From assembly GCF_000731315.1 (NCBI RefSeq), contig NZ_HG938353.1:4583963-4647962 (forward strand): a DNA stretch of 64,000 nt. The letters are read 5' to 3'. The translations under genes and the position numbers were made by a program. The notes under the pieces were generated by a model, which did no database searches, was not told the DNA's origin, and was given only the letters and a program-made list of their open reading frames with translations. Position 1 is the first letter of the stretch. Every line of letters begins with the position of its first letter. Shown here in pieces: positions 25,209 to 34,355 of the stretch. The DNA is from Neorhizobium galegae bv. orientalis str. HAMBI 540 (GTDB lineage Bacteria; Pseudomonadota; Alphaproteobacteria; Rhizobiales; Rhizobiaceae).

Positions 25209-26081
25209 TTATCCTCGCCAGCGGCCCGAGGTCCACATATCGGCGAGTGACATGCGGTAATTGGGGAAGAGGAACTCGAACCCCGCGGCACGGATTTTGG
25301 CATTGGAAACGCGCTTGTTGGCGCCATAGAAGGAGCGCGCCATCGGCGTCATGTCAGCGGTCTCGAAATCCAGTTCCGGCGGCGGCTCGACACCCATCAG
25401 GCGCGCGGCTTCGATGATGACATCCTGCGGCGGACCGGGCTCGTCGTCGGTGACATTATATATGCCGCCCATATTGCCTACGGCGAGAAAGAGCGCCGCA
25501 CGCCCGATATCCTCGACGCGGATCCGGTTGAAGACCTGGTCTCTCTTTATAATGCGCCGTGCCGTGCCGCGCGCGAGGTTGACGAAGGCGTTGCGGCCGG
25601 GGCCGTAGATACCGGAGAGGCGCAGGCTCGCCACTGGCAGACCGGCGGCCCGCCCTTCGGCAGCCCAGGCATCTTCCGTATCGACCCGTTCGATCGACCG
25701 GCCCTGGATCGGGGTGCCCGGCGTCTCCTCGGTGACCCAGCCGCCGCCATGATCGCCGTAGACGCCGACCGTCGAGAGATAGCCGATCCATTCGAGCTTC
25801 GGGCAAAGCGCACGCAGTCGTCTGGAGACGAACTTCAGCAGTGGATCGCCCTCGGTGCCGGGCGGGATCGACTGCACCAGATGCGTCACCTCTTGAAGCT
25901 CCGCCAACAGTTCGCCGCTGAACGGGCTCCCGTCGAACACGAAGGCCTTGATGTCACGGGCCGCAAGCTCCAGTGCCTTGTGGGCCGTTCTGACCGTGCC
26001 GGAGACCCGATGGCCTTCGGATTTGAAAGCCTCGGCGATTGCCTGGCCCGAATAGCCGCATCCGAAGATCATCACATTCAT
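25209..26081 (-). CDS. NAD-dependent epimerase/dehydratase-family protein
   Basis: A 290-residue extended [22 protein letters not shown] forms the nucleotide loop, then EWIGYLSTVGVYGDHGGG supplies the serine and YG..., SLRLSGIYGPGRNAF the typical epimerase strand, and GGIYNVTDDEPGPPQDVI the late motif. It is the YeeZ-like branch (bacterial SDR of unknown substrate). The ATG at 26081 overlaps the queG stop (TGATG), so it is translationally coupled; the longer open frame running into queG is not real. Confidence 0.9.
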   Translation of the reverse strand: MNVMIFGCGYSGQAIAEAFKSEGHRVSGTVRTAHKALELAARDIKAFVFDGSPFSGELLAELQEVTHLVQSIPPGTEGDPLLKFVSRRLRALCPKLEWIGYLSTVGVYGDHGGGWVTEETPGTPIQGRSIERVDTEDAWAAEGRAAGLPVASLRLSGIYGPGRNAFVNLARGTARRIIKRDQVFNRIRVEDIGRAALFLAVGNMGGIYNVTDDEPGPPQDVIIEAARLMGVEPPPELDFETADMTPMARSFYGANKRVSNAKIRAAGFEFLFPNYRMSLADMWTSGRWRG

Positions 26082-27256
26082 CAGGCCGCTCCCGCCAGTC
26101 GCCATTCTTCCCGCACTTCCGGATCCTCTTCCGCGCCGCGCGCCTCGGCAAACCGCGCGAAGTCCGCATCCGTCATCAGGCGCTTCAGGGCCCATATAGC
26201 CATGCCGCGCACCACGGGCGAGGGGTCGCCCGCAAGTTCGAGACATTGTCCGATGAGGCTGGCATCGCCGGAATTGCCCGCAGCGATCAGCACGTTGCGA
26301 ATGAACCGGTCGCGCCCGATCCGCTTGACAGGCGAGCCGCTGAAGAAGGTTCGAAAAGTCGCATCGTCCAAGGTCAGCAGAAACGCGATCGACGGTTCCT
26401 TCAAGTCGTCGCGCGCCTTGAGCTTCATCTCGGCGGCGCTGGCGGCAAACTTGTTCCACGGGCAGGCGGCAAGACAGTCGTCGCAGCCATAGATGCGGTT
26501 GCCGATCAGTGGCCGGAATTCCGGATCGATCGGACCCTTGTGTTCGATCGTCAGATAGGAGATGCAGCGGCGCGCATCGAGCCGATAGGGCGCCGGAAAG
26601 GCAGCCGTCGGGCAGGCGTCGAGACAGGCGCGGCAGGAGCCGCAATGGTCGATCTCGGGCGCGTCTATAATAAGGTCCGCGGTGGTGAACAGGCTGCCGA
26701 GGAACAGCCAGGAGCCGTGGGTGCGGCTGACGAGATTGGTGTGCTTGCCCTGCCAGCCGAGCCCGGCCGCTTCAGCGAGCGGTTTTTCCATCACCGGCGC
26801 CGTATCGACAAAGACTTTGACGTCCTCGCCGGCGCGCGCCGCAAAGCGGGTGGCGATCTCCTTCAGCCGGCCCTTGATGACGTCGTGATAATCGCGATTG
26901 CGCGCATAGACGGAGATCGCGGCCTTGTCCGGCTTGTCGAGAATGCCGCGCGGGTCTTCGTCAGGCCCGTAGTTCAGCCCGAACATCACGATCGAACGCA
27001 CCTGATCCCACAACATCCTCGGATCGGCGCGGCGCAGCCTCGTCTCTGCCATCCAGTCCATGCTGCCGTGGTGGCCGTCGGCCAGGAAAATCTCCAGCCG
27101 CTCCGGCGCCTGCGGAATGCTGTCCGGGCCTGCAATCCGGCAAAGGTCGAAGCCCTGAGCCGCCGCTTCCTCGCGAATGAAGGCGGTCAGCTTCTCCCGC
27201 CGCCGGAGCGCCTTTTCTTCCTCGCGCGCGGGCGCGTCAGAAATCAAGGTCCGCAT
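26081..27256 (-). CDS. queG: Epoxyqueuosine reductase QueG
   Basis: A 391-residue cobalamin- and Fe-S-dependent enzyme carrying out the last step of queuosine tRNA synthesis. The catalytic Asp lies in [10 protein letters not shown], cobalamin-site residues in [11 protein letters not shown], and two ferredoxin-type 4Fe-4S motifs in [13 protein letters not shown] and [10 protein letters not shown]. The C-terminal HEAT-like repeat ends in [12 protein letters not shown]. Length is usual for alphaproteobacteria. Its 5' end overlaps the GST gene by 20 bases, and its 3' end overlaps the SDR by one base. Confidence 0.96.
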   Translation of the reverse strand: MRTLISDAPAREEEKALRRREKLTAFIREEAAAQGFDLCRIAGPDSIPQAPERLEIFLADGHHGSMDWMAETRLRRADPRMLWDQVRSIVMFGLNYGPDEDPRGILDKPDKAAISVYARNRDYHDVIKGRLKEIATRFAARAGEDVKVFVDTAPVMEKPLAEAAGLGWQGKHTNLVSRTHGSWLFLGSLFTTADLIIDAPEIDHCGSCRACLDACPTAAFPAPYRLDARRCISYLTIEHKGPIDPEFRPLIGNRIYGCDDCLAACPWNKFAASAAEMKLKARDDLKEPSIAFLLTLDDATFRTFFSGSPVKRIGRDRFIRNVLIAAGNSGDASLIGQCLELAGDPSPVVRGMAIWALKRLMTDADFARFAEARGAEEDPEVREEWRLAGAA

Positions 27257-27929
27257 AATGGGATACCGGGGTGAGGCCGCGGATGCGTTCGGAAAGCATC
27301 GGCCGGAAGGAGGGTCGGGATTTCAGCCGCTGATACCAGTCCTTGGCGACCGGCGTCTCCGACCAGTCGATCTCGCCTAGATAGTCGAGGATCGAAATCG
27401 AGGCGGCGGCGGCAAGGTCGGCATAGCTCAGGCGGTCGCCGGCAAGCCAGGGCCGTGAGCCGGCAAGCCAGGAGAGATATTTCATATGCTGGCGGATATT
27501 GGCGCGGGACGTGCGCAACACCTTCGAATCCGGCGCGCCGCCGCCTTGAGCCGTCGTCATCTGCAGTTTGAAGACCCGCTCCCGGGTCAGAGGCCGGGTG
27601 ACATCCTGCTCCATCTTCTGCAGGAACCATTCCGTCAGGCGCCGGATTTCGGCACGCTGCCATGGATCTTCCGCCAGCAGCCGCCGGTCGCGCTTCAGCA
27701 CGCCATGGGTTTCGTCGAGGAATTCCAGGAGCACGGAAGGGCCACAAAGCACCCTCATGCTGTCGTCGACATAAACCGGGAGCGTGCCCGCAGGATTGAG
27801 CGTCAGGAATTCCCGCCGCTTTTCCCACGGTTGCTCCTCGACCAGGTCCGCCTGGAAGCCATATTCGGCGAGAATCAGCCGGACGAACCGCGAGGCCGAA
27901 GACATGGAATGATGATAGAGCGTGGGCAT
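27237..27929 (-). CDS. Glutathione S-transferase family protein
   Basis: A 230-residue [23 protein letters not shown] with Ser/Arg near the glutathione site, [12 protein letters not shown] (cis-Pro) and the C-terminal helical domain [19 protein letters not shown] segment ([18 protein letters not shown]). ATG at 27929 starts the thioredoxin fold; the frame further upstream is meaningless. First gene of the operon GST-queG-SDR, all overlapping, a conserved order in Rhizobiaceae, and divergent from uppP. Confidence 0.92.
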   Translation of the reverse strand: MPTLYHHSMSSASRFVRLILAEYGFQADLVEEQPWEKRREFLTLNPAGTLPVYVDDSMRVLCGPSVLLEFLDETHGVLKRDRRLLAEDPWQRAEIRRLTEWFLQKMEQDVTRPLTRERVFKLQMTTAQGGGAPDSKVLRTSRANIRQHMKYLSWLAGSRPWLAGDRLSYADLAAAASISILDYLGEIDWSETPVAKDWYQRLKSRPSFRPMLSERIRGLTPVSHYADLDF

Positions 27930-28084
27930 GGATACTTGAACTTCACGAATATCGTATACGAAGGATGGGGCACGTAGCGCGCCCGCGTGACATATGGCAG
28001 CTATATGGATTTGGTAGGTCCAGCACAAGCAACGGCTCATAAACTGCTTAAAACTGTCCTTATCTGCTCAACAAAGGATTAAGA

Positions 28085-28969
28085 ATGGCTGATCAGTCGA
28101 TTATCAGCGCCCTCGTGCTCGGTGTGATCGAGGGTATTACCGAGTTTTTGCCGATCTCCAGCACCGGCCATCTCATCATCGCGGAACAATGGCTCGGTCA
28201 CCGGTCTGATACGTTCAATATCGTCATCCAGGCCGGCGCGATCATCGCGGTAACCATCATCTACTGGCGTCGCCTGCTTGACCTGTTGCTCGGCTGGCGG
28301 GAGCCGGCAAATCGCGACTATGCTGCCAAGCTGATCGTTGCCTTCCTGATCACGGCGGTTCTCGGCCTGATCGTCAAGAAGCTCGGTTTCGCGCTTCCCG
28401 AGGACGCGGCACCAATTGCCTGGGCACTCATCATCGGCGGCATCTGGATGATCTTTGCAGAATGGGCCGCTGCACGCAGGCCCGCTTCCACGCAGATAAC
28501 CTGGCTCGTCGCGATCCTGGTCGGCATTGCGCAGGTGGTTGCGGGTGTCTTTCCCGGCACGTCGCGTTCAGGTGCCACGATCTTCATCGCCATGCTGGCC
28601 GGTACCGGAAGCCGGGCCGCGGCCACTGAGTTTGCCTTTCTCGTCGGCATTCCGACCATGTACGCGGCCAGTGGCTATGAGCTGCTGAAGACGCTCAAGG
28701 ACGGCAGCGCTGCGCACGAGGATTGGACCTCGCTCGGCGTGGCTTTCGTCGTGTCGACGATCGTCGCCTTCATCGCCGTGAAATGGCTGCTGACCTATAT
28801 CCGCAGCAACCGCTTCACCGTCTTCGCGATCTATAGAATCATTCTCGGATTTTTGTTGCTCGGCCTGATCGCGCTGGGATCTGTCCCACAACGCGGTGAT
28901 CAGAGTGCCGTGGTCTCAAGCGCCGTCGCGCCGGCCGAGACTGCCCTGCGTCCTGCACTGCTAAAGTGA
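28085..28969 (+). CDS. uppP: Undecaprenyl-diphosphatase UppP (BacA)
   Basis: A 294-residue inner-membrane enzyme that recycles the C55 lipid carrier for peptidoglycan and polysaccharide synthesis. The motif LGVIEGITEFLPISSTGHLI near residue 15 carries the two catalytic glutamates, and VFPGTSRSGATIF near 160 the essential Arg/Ser. About eight hydrophobic helices follow the usual pattern. A terminator hairpin lies 20 bases downstream. Confidence 0.97.
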   Translation: MADQSIISALVLGVIEGITEFLPISSTGHLIIAEQWLGHRSDTFNIVIQAGAIIAVTIIYWRRLLDLLLGWREPANRDYAAKLIVAFLITAVLGLIVKKLGFALPEDAAPIAWALIIGGIWMIFAEWAAARRPASTQITWLVAILVGIAQVVAGVFPGTSRSGATIFIAMLAGTGSRAAATEFAFLVGIPTMYAASGYELLKTLKDGSAAHEDWTSLGVAFVVSTIVAFIAVKWLLTYIRSNRFTVFAIYRIILGFLLLGLIALGSVPQRGDQSAVVSSAVAPAETALRPALLK

Positions 28970-28989
28970 AGGGCGCTCAATTCTTCATG

Positions 28990-29025
28990 AAACAAAAAGG
29001 CTGCTAAGGAGCGGCCTTTTTGTTT
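28990..29025 (+). terminator. Rho-independent terminator after uppP
   Basis: AAACAAAAAGGC (28990-29001) pairs perfectly with GCCTTTTTGTTT (29014-29025) around a 12-base loop and gives a T-rich tail. It can act in both directions, serving the small leftward gene at 29035-29187 as well. Confidence 0.85.
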
Positions 29026-29034
29026 TGTCGATGC

Positions 29035-29187
29035 TTAGTGATGAATGGATGCCGTGCTGCACGGATCGACACCGTATGCGGGCGTGCATTCGCTCTTGCC
29101 GGCTGCGCCCGTCGTCGGGGCCATGAACGAGCCCGCGAGGATGATCAGCGCTGCGCATGCAAAAAAGAGGGCGATGGGCTTGCCCAT
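29035..29187 (-). CDS. Small secreted or membrane-anchored protein, 50 aa
   Basis: Fifty residues: MGKPIALFFACAALIILAGS is a hydrophobic leader, followed by a short polar tail with two cysteines (ECTPAYGVDPC) ending SIHH. AAAGG about 10 bases before the ATG at 29187 supports this start over the upstream 29223. It shares the bidirectional terminator with uppP. No known family was recognised; function unknown. Confidence 0.5.
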   Translation of the reverse strand: MGKPIALFFACAALIILAGSFMAPTTGAAGKSECTPAYGVDPCSTASIHH

Positions 29188-29446
29188 GGAGGAATGCCTT
29201 TCGATGGAAGATTTTATCGTCACGGTTGCGCCGCTTGTTTGGTGAGGGAGGATTTATGGGTTGGATTAGAAGAATTCAATAAAGGATTTTGCTGAACCGG
29301 CCGTTAACGCGACTGCTTCGGCCACTGCGACCTTTGTGCCACTATCCTTGCCCGAAACATGAGCGACAACAAAGAGGTGCCCGATTTTTCAGCGGGCACG
29401 ACCGGAATGTCGAAGCGAAACAAATTGCTGGATATGGTTAATGATA

Positions 29447-30427
29447 TCAGGCCGCGCGGCCAGAGCCTGTGTACTGGCCCTGCGGGCGATACTGCACAAG
29501 GTAGGATGGCAAGATAGAGGACGCGAGCGTCGGGCGGATGCCTATTCCCTGCAGCGTGCGGCCTTCCGTGGCGGCGGCATCGGAAACGACATTGTCGATT
29601 TTCAGCAGCTTCACCTGGTCACTGGTGATCGGCGGCTGGACGAAAGGGATCAACGACGCGATGCTGCCGATCAGCGATGCGATGCCGAAGGGCAGCGAGA
29701 CGAGCGCATTGGTGCGATTGGTGACGCGCAGCATCGTCTCGAGACACTGGCGGAAGGTCATGACCTCGCCGCCGCCGAGCTCATAGATCTTGCCGGACGC
29801 GATCGTGCCGTCGACGGAGCGGGCGACGGTTTCGGCGACGTCCTCCACATAAACCGGCTGGAACTTCGTCTTGCCGCCGCCGATCAGCGGCAGCGCAGGG
29901 AAGGTGCGGGCCATGGAGGCGAACTTGTTGAAGAAGCTGTCTTCCGGCCCGAACATGATCGACGGCCGCAGGATCACGGCATCCGGCAGCGTCGAAAGGA
30001 TCGTCGCTTCGGCGCGGCCCTTGCTGCGGGCATAGGACGATTCCGAATTGGCATCGGCGCCGATCGCGGAAATATGGGTAAGTTTGGCGCCGGCAGCACG
30101 TGCCGCATCGGCAACCGCGCGAGCGCCAAAATCCTGGACCGCGTCAAACGTGTTGCGGCCGCTCTCGAACATGATGCCGACGCAGTTGATTACATGCGAA
30201 GTGCCTTCGGCGGCCTTCAAGACCGATTGGCGGTAGCGCAGGTTCGCCTGGACCAGCGAGATCTGCCCGACATAACCGGCGGGCAGCAGGAAGCCGGCGA
30301 GATCCGGACGGCGAACGGCGACCCGGACGCGATAACCGCGTTTGGCAAGCGTACGCACCACATGCCTGCCGACGAAGCCCGATCCTCCGAAAACGGTGAC
30401 GAGCGGCGGAAGGTTGTTGATGGTCAT
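29447..30427 (-). CDS. Complex I NDUFA9-subunit-family protein
   Basis: A 326-residue extended SDR of the NDUFA9 type: VFGGSGFVGRHVVRTLAKRG, HVINCVGIMFE, KLTHISAIGAD, SSYARSKGRAEATI with Tyr/Lys, VILRPSIMFGPEDSFFNKFA. The mitochondrial relatives are accessory subunits of NADH dehydrogenase; alphaproteobacterial ones are widespread and may bind NADPH or quinone. It ends a leftward run that begins at pmtA, though gaps of 100-150 bases around the DUF1330 gene make one transcript uncertain. Confidence 0.93.
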   Translation of the reverse strand: MTINNLPPLVTVFGGSGFVGRHVVRTLAKRGYRVRVAVRRPDLAGFLLPAGYVGQISLVQANLRYRQSVLKAAEGTSHVINCVGIMFESGRNTFDAVQDFGARAVADAARAAGAKLTHISAIGADANSESSYARSKGRAEATILSTLPDAVILRPSIMFGPEDSFFNKFASMARTFPALPLIGGGKTKFQPVYVEDVAETVARSVDGTIASGKIYELGGGEVMTFRQCLETMLRVTNRTNALVSLPFGIASLIGSIASLIPFVQPPITSDQVKLLKIDNVVSDAAATEGRTLQGIGIRPTLASSILPSYLVQYRPQGQYTGSGRAA

Positions 30428-30529
30428 GGCGTGCTCCGGGAGCCTGTGGGACGAGATGAGTGCTGTTTAACCGAATCGCGGCACGGGTGGAAGTGTCTCC
30501 ACTGCCGCACCGCCCGCGATAACCGGTTC

Positions 30530-30817
30530 TTAAAGGCCGTCGAGGACGACGATTTCGCCATCCGCCACTTCCTGGCGGATCTTGATGGCGATCGCATATT
30601 CGGGCGAATTGTAGCAGTCGATGGCGGCCTGCATCGACGGGAATTCGATGATGACGTTGCGGGCGCGGGATTTGCCCTCCATCGCTGCCATGGTGCCGCC
30701 GCGGGCAAGGAAATTGGCGCCGTATTTCTCGAAGGCGGGCGTGGCCGCTGCGATATAATCCTTATAACGTTCCGGGTCGCGGACATCGACGCGAGCGACC
30801 CAATATCCCTTGGCCAT
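30530..30817 (-). CDS. DUF1330-family protein
   Basis: A 95-residue ferredoxin-like alpha/beta-barrel-dimer protein: MAKGYWVARVDVRDPERYKD, FLARGG, NVIIEFPSMQAAIDCYNSPEY is the DUF1330 consensus. Biochemical role is unknown; the fold resembles small monooxygenases and stress-response dimers. AGGAG precedes the ATG at 30817. It stands between pyrF and the NDUFA9-like gene. Confidence 0.9.
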   Translation of the reverse strand: MAKGYWVARVDVRDPERYKDYIAAATPAFEKYGANFLARGGTMAAMEGKSRARNVIIEFPSMQAAIDCYNSPEYAIAIKIRQEVADGEIVVLDGL

Positions 30818-30967
30818 GATATCTCCTCCAGCGTGTTTTCGGTTAGGACGACTTCCGGCAAATTCCCGGGCGAGTCAATATGGCGGGTGTTGCGTACCTG
30901 TCCGGCGGCCACCGGGACTCATCCCGGATCACGACCGGGAGAATATCTCTCCGGCAACGACGGATTA

Positions 30968-31660
30968 TCAGAGCACGCCCTGCATCTCGGCGAGGATGGC
31001 TTGCGCCGCCGCCTTCGGATCCGGCGCCTTGACGATCGGGCGGGCGACGACGAGATGGCTCGATCCGGCGCGCAATGCGTCGGCCGGCGTCATCACCCGC
31101 TTCTGGTCGCCCGCTTCCGAACCCGCAGGGCGGATGCCGGGCGTGACGATCGCCAGATCAGGGCCGACAATCTTGCGAACCGCAGCGGACTCCTCGGCCG
31201 AGCAGACGATACCGCCCATTCCGGCGGCCAGCGCCTGTTCCGAGCGTCGCAGAACCAGTGTGTGCGGATCGTATTCGTAACCGGCATCGACGAGGTCCGT
31301 TTCGTCCATCGAGGTCAGGACGGTTACCGCGAGCAGGCAGAGGTCCGAACCCCTGGCAGCCTCGACCGCGGCCCGCATCGCCTTCGGATAGGCGTGCAGG
31401 GTGAGCATGGTCATGCCCATCTTGACGATGTTCTCGACGCCCTTCGCGACCGTGTTGTCGATGTCGAGCAGCTTCATGTCGAGGAAGACTTTTTTGCCAT
31501 CCTTTGCCAGATCGCGTGCAAGTTCGAGACCGCCGGCGAAAACGAGCTGATAGCCGATCTTGTAGAAGGAAACGGTGTCACCGAGCGCGGAGACCATCTT
31601 TTCGGCTTCGCCGATGGTCGGAATGTCGAGGCCTACGATGAGGCGATCACGAGCGTTCAT
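30968..31660 (-). CDS. pyrF: Orotidine 5'-phosphate decarboxylase
   Basis: A 230-residue TIM-barrel enzyme producing [20 protein letters not shown] opens, and [18 protein letters not shown] holds the catalytic Asp-Lys-Asp set. TLHAYPKAM and [20 protein letters not shown] form the phosphate-gripper region. The ATG at 31660 is right for the fold and overlaps the upstream phosphatase-like gene by 4 bases. Confidence 0.97.
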   Translation of the reverse strand: MNARDRLIVGLDIPTIGEAEKMVSALGDTVSFYKIGYQLVFAGGLELARDLAKDGKKVFLDMKLLDIDNTVAKGVENIVKMGMTMLTLHAYPKAMRAAVEAARGSDLCLLAVTVLTSMDETDLVDAGYEYDPHTLVLRRSEQALAAGMGGIVCSAEESAAVRKIVGPDLAIVTPGIRPAGSEAGDQKRVMTPADALRAGSSHLVVARPIVKAPDPKAAAQAILAEMQGVL

Positions 31661-32250
31661 GCCTGGAACCCTTCCCATTTTTCGATGGGCGTCCAGTCGC
31701 ATGAGAGCGTCCGGTCCGCAAGGGTGAAGCAGAAGAGATTTCCCCCACCGCCCGGTTGGTCCCGGTCGCGGGCGATCGGCGAGCCGGTGAGGTGGCATTT
31801 CAACAGCGTTCCAACGCCGCCATGGCCGACGAAGGCGATCGGCGTGCTCGGGTCGTGCTCGGCAAGAATTCTGGTGACCACCGAGACGATGCGGCTCTGG
31901 GCGTCCACGGCGCGCTCCCAGCCTTTGAAGCTCTCTTCCGGGTGGGCGAAAAACCAGTTGGCTGCATCCTCGAACCGTGGCGGCGGCAGAAAGCCTGTCG
32001 CCGAGCGATCGTTCTCATGGGTGTCCTCGGCGATCTCGATCGAAATGCCCGAGGCGAGGCTGAGGATTTCGGCAGTCTCGATCGCCTTTACCTCGTCGCT
32101 GGAGATGATCCGGCCGAGTTTCCTTGCCCATTCGGATTGGGCGGCCGCGCGAGCGCGGGCGGCGCCGACGTCAGAGAGTCCCCACCGAGGCACCGGCACG
32201 TTCGGATCGATGCGGACCTGCGGATGGGTGATGTAGAGGCCGAATGCCAT
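31657..32250 (-). CDS. Histidine phosphatase-superfamily protein with altered RHG motif
   Basis: A 197-residue protein of the phosphoglycerate-mutase-like fold. The usual RHG at the N-terminus reads THP (GLYITHPQV, His at residue 9), so the phosphate-binding Arg is absent. Later motifs are retained: [28 protein letters not shown] and [15 protein letters not shown] with the second His. It may be a specialised phosphatase or a non-catalytic relative. It is 2 bases after pmtA and overlaps pyrF by 4 bases, so it is part of one operon. Confidence 0.85.
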   Translation of the reverse strand: MAFGLYITHPQVRIDPNVPVPRWGLSDVGAARARAAAQSEWARKLGRIISSDEVKAIETAEILSLASGISIEIAEDTHENDRSATGFLPPPRFEDAANWFFAHPEESFKGWERAVDAQSRIVSVVTRILAEHDPSTPIAFVGHGGVGTLLKCHLTGSPIARDRDQPGGGGNLFCFTLADRTLSCDWTPIEKWEGFQA

Positions 32251-32252
32251 GG

Positions 32253-32846
32253 TCAGCCGCGGCTATAGGTCCAGAGCTGCGCCGGCGGAATATTGCGGAC
32301 GACGAAATCGTAATGCTTGATCCGGTAACGATCGGGTTGGGCAATGATCGGCGAGACGGGGCCATAGGTGATCTGCATCACCGGCCGGCCGGCCGGGATG
32401 CGGTCGAGCAGGTCTTCGAGCAGCGCGATGCGGCGCTCCATCGGGAAGCTCAAAAGCGGGATTGCCGAAATAACGCTGTCGAATGTCGTGTCCTTCAAGG
32501 CGCCGAGCGTGCGCTTGAGATCGAAGGCATCGCCATTGATGAAGTTCACGCCTTCATAGGTGCGGACTAGGTGCTGGAAGAAATCGGTCGAATATTCGAT
32601 GGAGACCAGGTTTTCCGGCGAGATACCGTGCTTCAGGATCGCCTTGGTGATGATGCCGGTGCCGGGCCCGAGTTCGAGGACAGGCAGGCCGGAGGCCGTG
32701 TCGATGACGCTTGCCATGCGTTTGGCGGTGACGGAGGAGGTGGGGCAGATCGCGCCGACCCGTTTCGGGCCATCGATCCAGCCTTTGAAGAACCGGATCT
32801 CATCATCGAACTTGCGGCCAAGCCGCTCCTTCAAGCGCAGTTCCAT
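32253..32846 (-). CDS. pmtA: Phosphatidylethanolamine N-methyltransferase PmtA
   Basis: A 197-residue SAM-dependent enzyme of the Rhodobacter/Sinorhizobium-type phospholipid methyltransferase group, making phosphatidylcholine from phosphatidylethanolamine. FFKGWIDGPKRVGAICPTSS is the family signature; LELGPGTGIITKAIL is SAM motif I near residue 57, with NFINGDAFDL beyond. Membrane-associated but without transmembrane helices. First gene of the leftward unit with the phosphatase-like gene and pyrF. Confidence 0.93.
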   Translation of the reverse strand: MELRLKERLGRKFDDEIRFFKGWIDGPKRVGAICPTSSVTAKRMASVIDTASGLPVLELGPGTGIITKAILKHGISPENLVSIEYSTDFFQHLVRTYEGVNFINGDAFDLKRTLGALKDTTFDSVISAIPLLSFPMERRIALLEDLLDRIPAGRPVMQITYGPVSPIIAQPDRYRIKHYDFVVRNIPPAQLWTYSRG

Positions 32847-32930
32847 TTTTTATCCTCTCCCTTTTTGCCCCATGTGGAACCCTGATGCCGCAAAAGCAAG
32901 GAAAAATGTCGCACCTGGGAAAACCGCATG

Positions 32931-32960
32931 AAAAAGGCGGCCGGAGCTTCCGGCCGCCTT
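32931..32960 (-). terminator. Rho-independent terminator after dnaN
   Basis: AAGGCGGCCGG (32934-32944) pairs with CCGGCCGCCTT (32950-32960) around a 5-base loop; the run of A at 32931-32935 gives the T tail for leftward transcripts. It lies 7 bases past the dnaN stop and insulates pmtA from dnaN. Confidence 0.88.
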
Positions 32961-32967
32961 GATGATG

Positions 32968-34086
32968 TTAAACGCGCATCGGCATCAAGACATAGAGCGC
33001 GTCGTCGCCCGCTGTGTCTCGCACCAATGTCGGAGAACCGGCATCCGCCAGCATGAAGATCGCGTCGTCGCCCGAAAGCTGGGCGGTAATGTCGAGCAGG
33101 TATTTGGCGTTGAAGCCGATTTCCATCGGATCGTTGTCGTAGCCGACCGCAACCTCTTCCGTGGCGCTGCCCGAATCCGGATTATTGACCGTCAGCGTCA
33201 GCTGGCCGTCGGTCAGCGACAGCTTTACCGCACGGCCGCGCTCGGAGGAAATGGTCGAGACGCGGTCGACAGCCCTGGTAAAGCTCTGGCAATCGACGCG
33301 CATTTCCTTGTCGTTGCCGGTCGGGATGACGCGCTGGTAATCCGGGAAAGTGCCGTCGATCAGCTTCGAGGTCATCACGACCGAGCCGATTGTGACGCGG
33401 ATCTTGGCGTCCGAAACCTCGACCGTGACCACCGCTTCCGGATCATCGACCAGTTTCTGCAGCTCGCCGACCGTCTTGCGGGGGATGATGATGCCCGGCA
33501 TGCCTTCGGAACCCGATGGCGCCTTTACATCGGCGCGGGCCAGACGGTGACCATCGGTCGCGACCGCGCGAAGCTTCAGGTCCCCGTCGGCTTCGATCGT
33601 GTGGAAGAAGATGCCGTTCAGGTAATAGCGGGTCTCCTCGGTGGAGATCGCGAACTGGGTGCGGTCGATCAGCATTTTCAGATCGGTCGCCTTCAGCTTG
33701 AACGTATGTGTGAAGCTGCCGGCGGTGAGGTCGGGGAAGTCCGATTCCGGCAGGCACTGCAGCGAGAACTTCGAGCGCCCGGATTGCACCGTCATGGAGC
33801 TGCCGTCCGGATTGGTGGCGAGCAGTACTTCCGAACCGTCCGGCAGCTTGCGGACGATTTCGTAAAGCAGGTGCGCGGGAACCGTCGTGGCGCCGGCAGT
33901 CTCGACCATGGCCGGAAGGGCTTCGGTGATTTCGAGATCGAGGTCGGTCGCTTTCAGGTCGAGACCGGCGCCGGCCGCGCGCATCAGCACGTTGGAGAGG
34001 ATCGGGATGGTGTTCCGTCGCTCCACCACGCGATGCACGTGGTTCAGCGACTTCAGAAGGTTTGACCGCTCAAGAGTAATACGCAT
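32968..34086 (-). CDS. dnaN: DNA polymerase III beta subunit (sliding clamp)
   Basis: A 372-residue clamp with three repeats of about 120 residues. It opens MRITLERSNLLKSLNHVHRV and has VERRNTIPILSNVL, KLPDGSEVLL, GTFPDYQRVIP, LADAGSPTLVRD and the C-terminal YVLMPMRV that contacts partners. ATG at 34086 is the conserved start; the frame continues upstream without resemblance. As usual in Rhizobiaceae it is separated from dnaA, and it is divergent from rsmI. Confidence 0.98.
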   Translation of the reverse strand: MRITLERSNLLKSLNHVHRVVERRNTIPILSNVLMRAAGAGLDLKATDLDLEITEALPAMVETAGATTVPAHLLYEIVRKLPDGSEVLLATNPDGSSMTVQSGRSKFSLQCLPESDFPDLTAGSFTHTFKLKATDLKMLIDRTQFAISTEETRYYLNGIFFHTIEADGDLKLRAVATDGHRLARADVKAPSGSEGMPGIIIPRKTVGELQKLVDDPEAVVTVEVSDAKIRVTIGSVVMTSKLIDGTFPDYQRVIPTGNDKEMRVDCQSFTRAVDRVSTISSERGRAVKLSLTDGQLTLTVNNPDSGSATEEVAVGYDNDPMEIGFNAKYLLDITAQLSGDDAIFMLADAGSPTLVRDTAGDDALYVLMPMRV

Positions 34087-34355
34087 GGACGCAATCGCTT
34101 TCGACCGTGGCGATCCGGCAGGGCCGGACCCTGATATTCTGCCGGCTTTGGGCCAGCCGGATGATGTGGACCGGCAAAATGGCAGACAACCCGTTCGAAA
34201 AGCAAGAGGTGAACAAGGCGTTAGCAAGTCATTTCGCATCTGTCTCACGCGCTGCACACAGAAAATATGCGTTCTCAACAGCTTGGGCTTTACTTGCCGA
34301 AGCCGGTCCGCTTGCCCATAAAGGCACATGACCATCCTTTTACGCGTGACGCCCC

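Noticed and set aside
29441..32236. A 931-codon open frame on the plus strand
   Set aside because: It is the antisense shadow of NDUFA9-like, DUF1330, pyrF and phosphatase-like genes; high G+C keeps the opposite frame open. Its translation has no domain resemblance.
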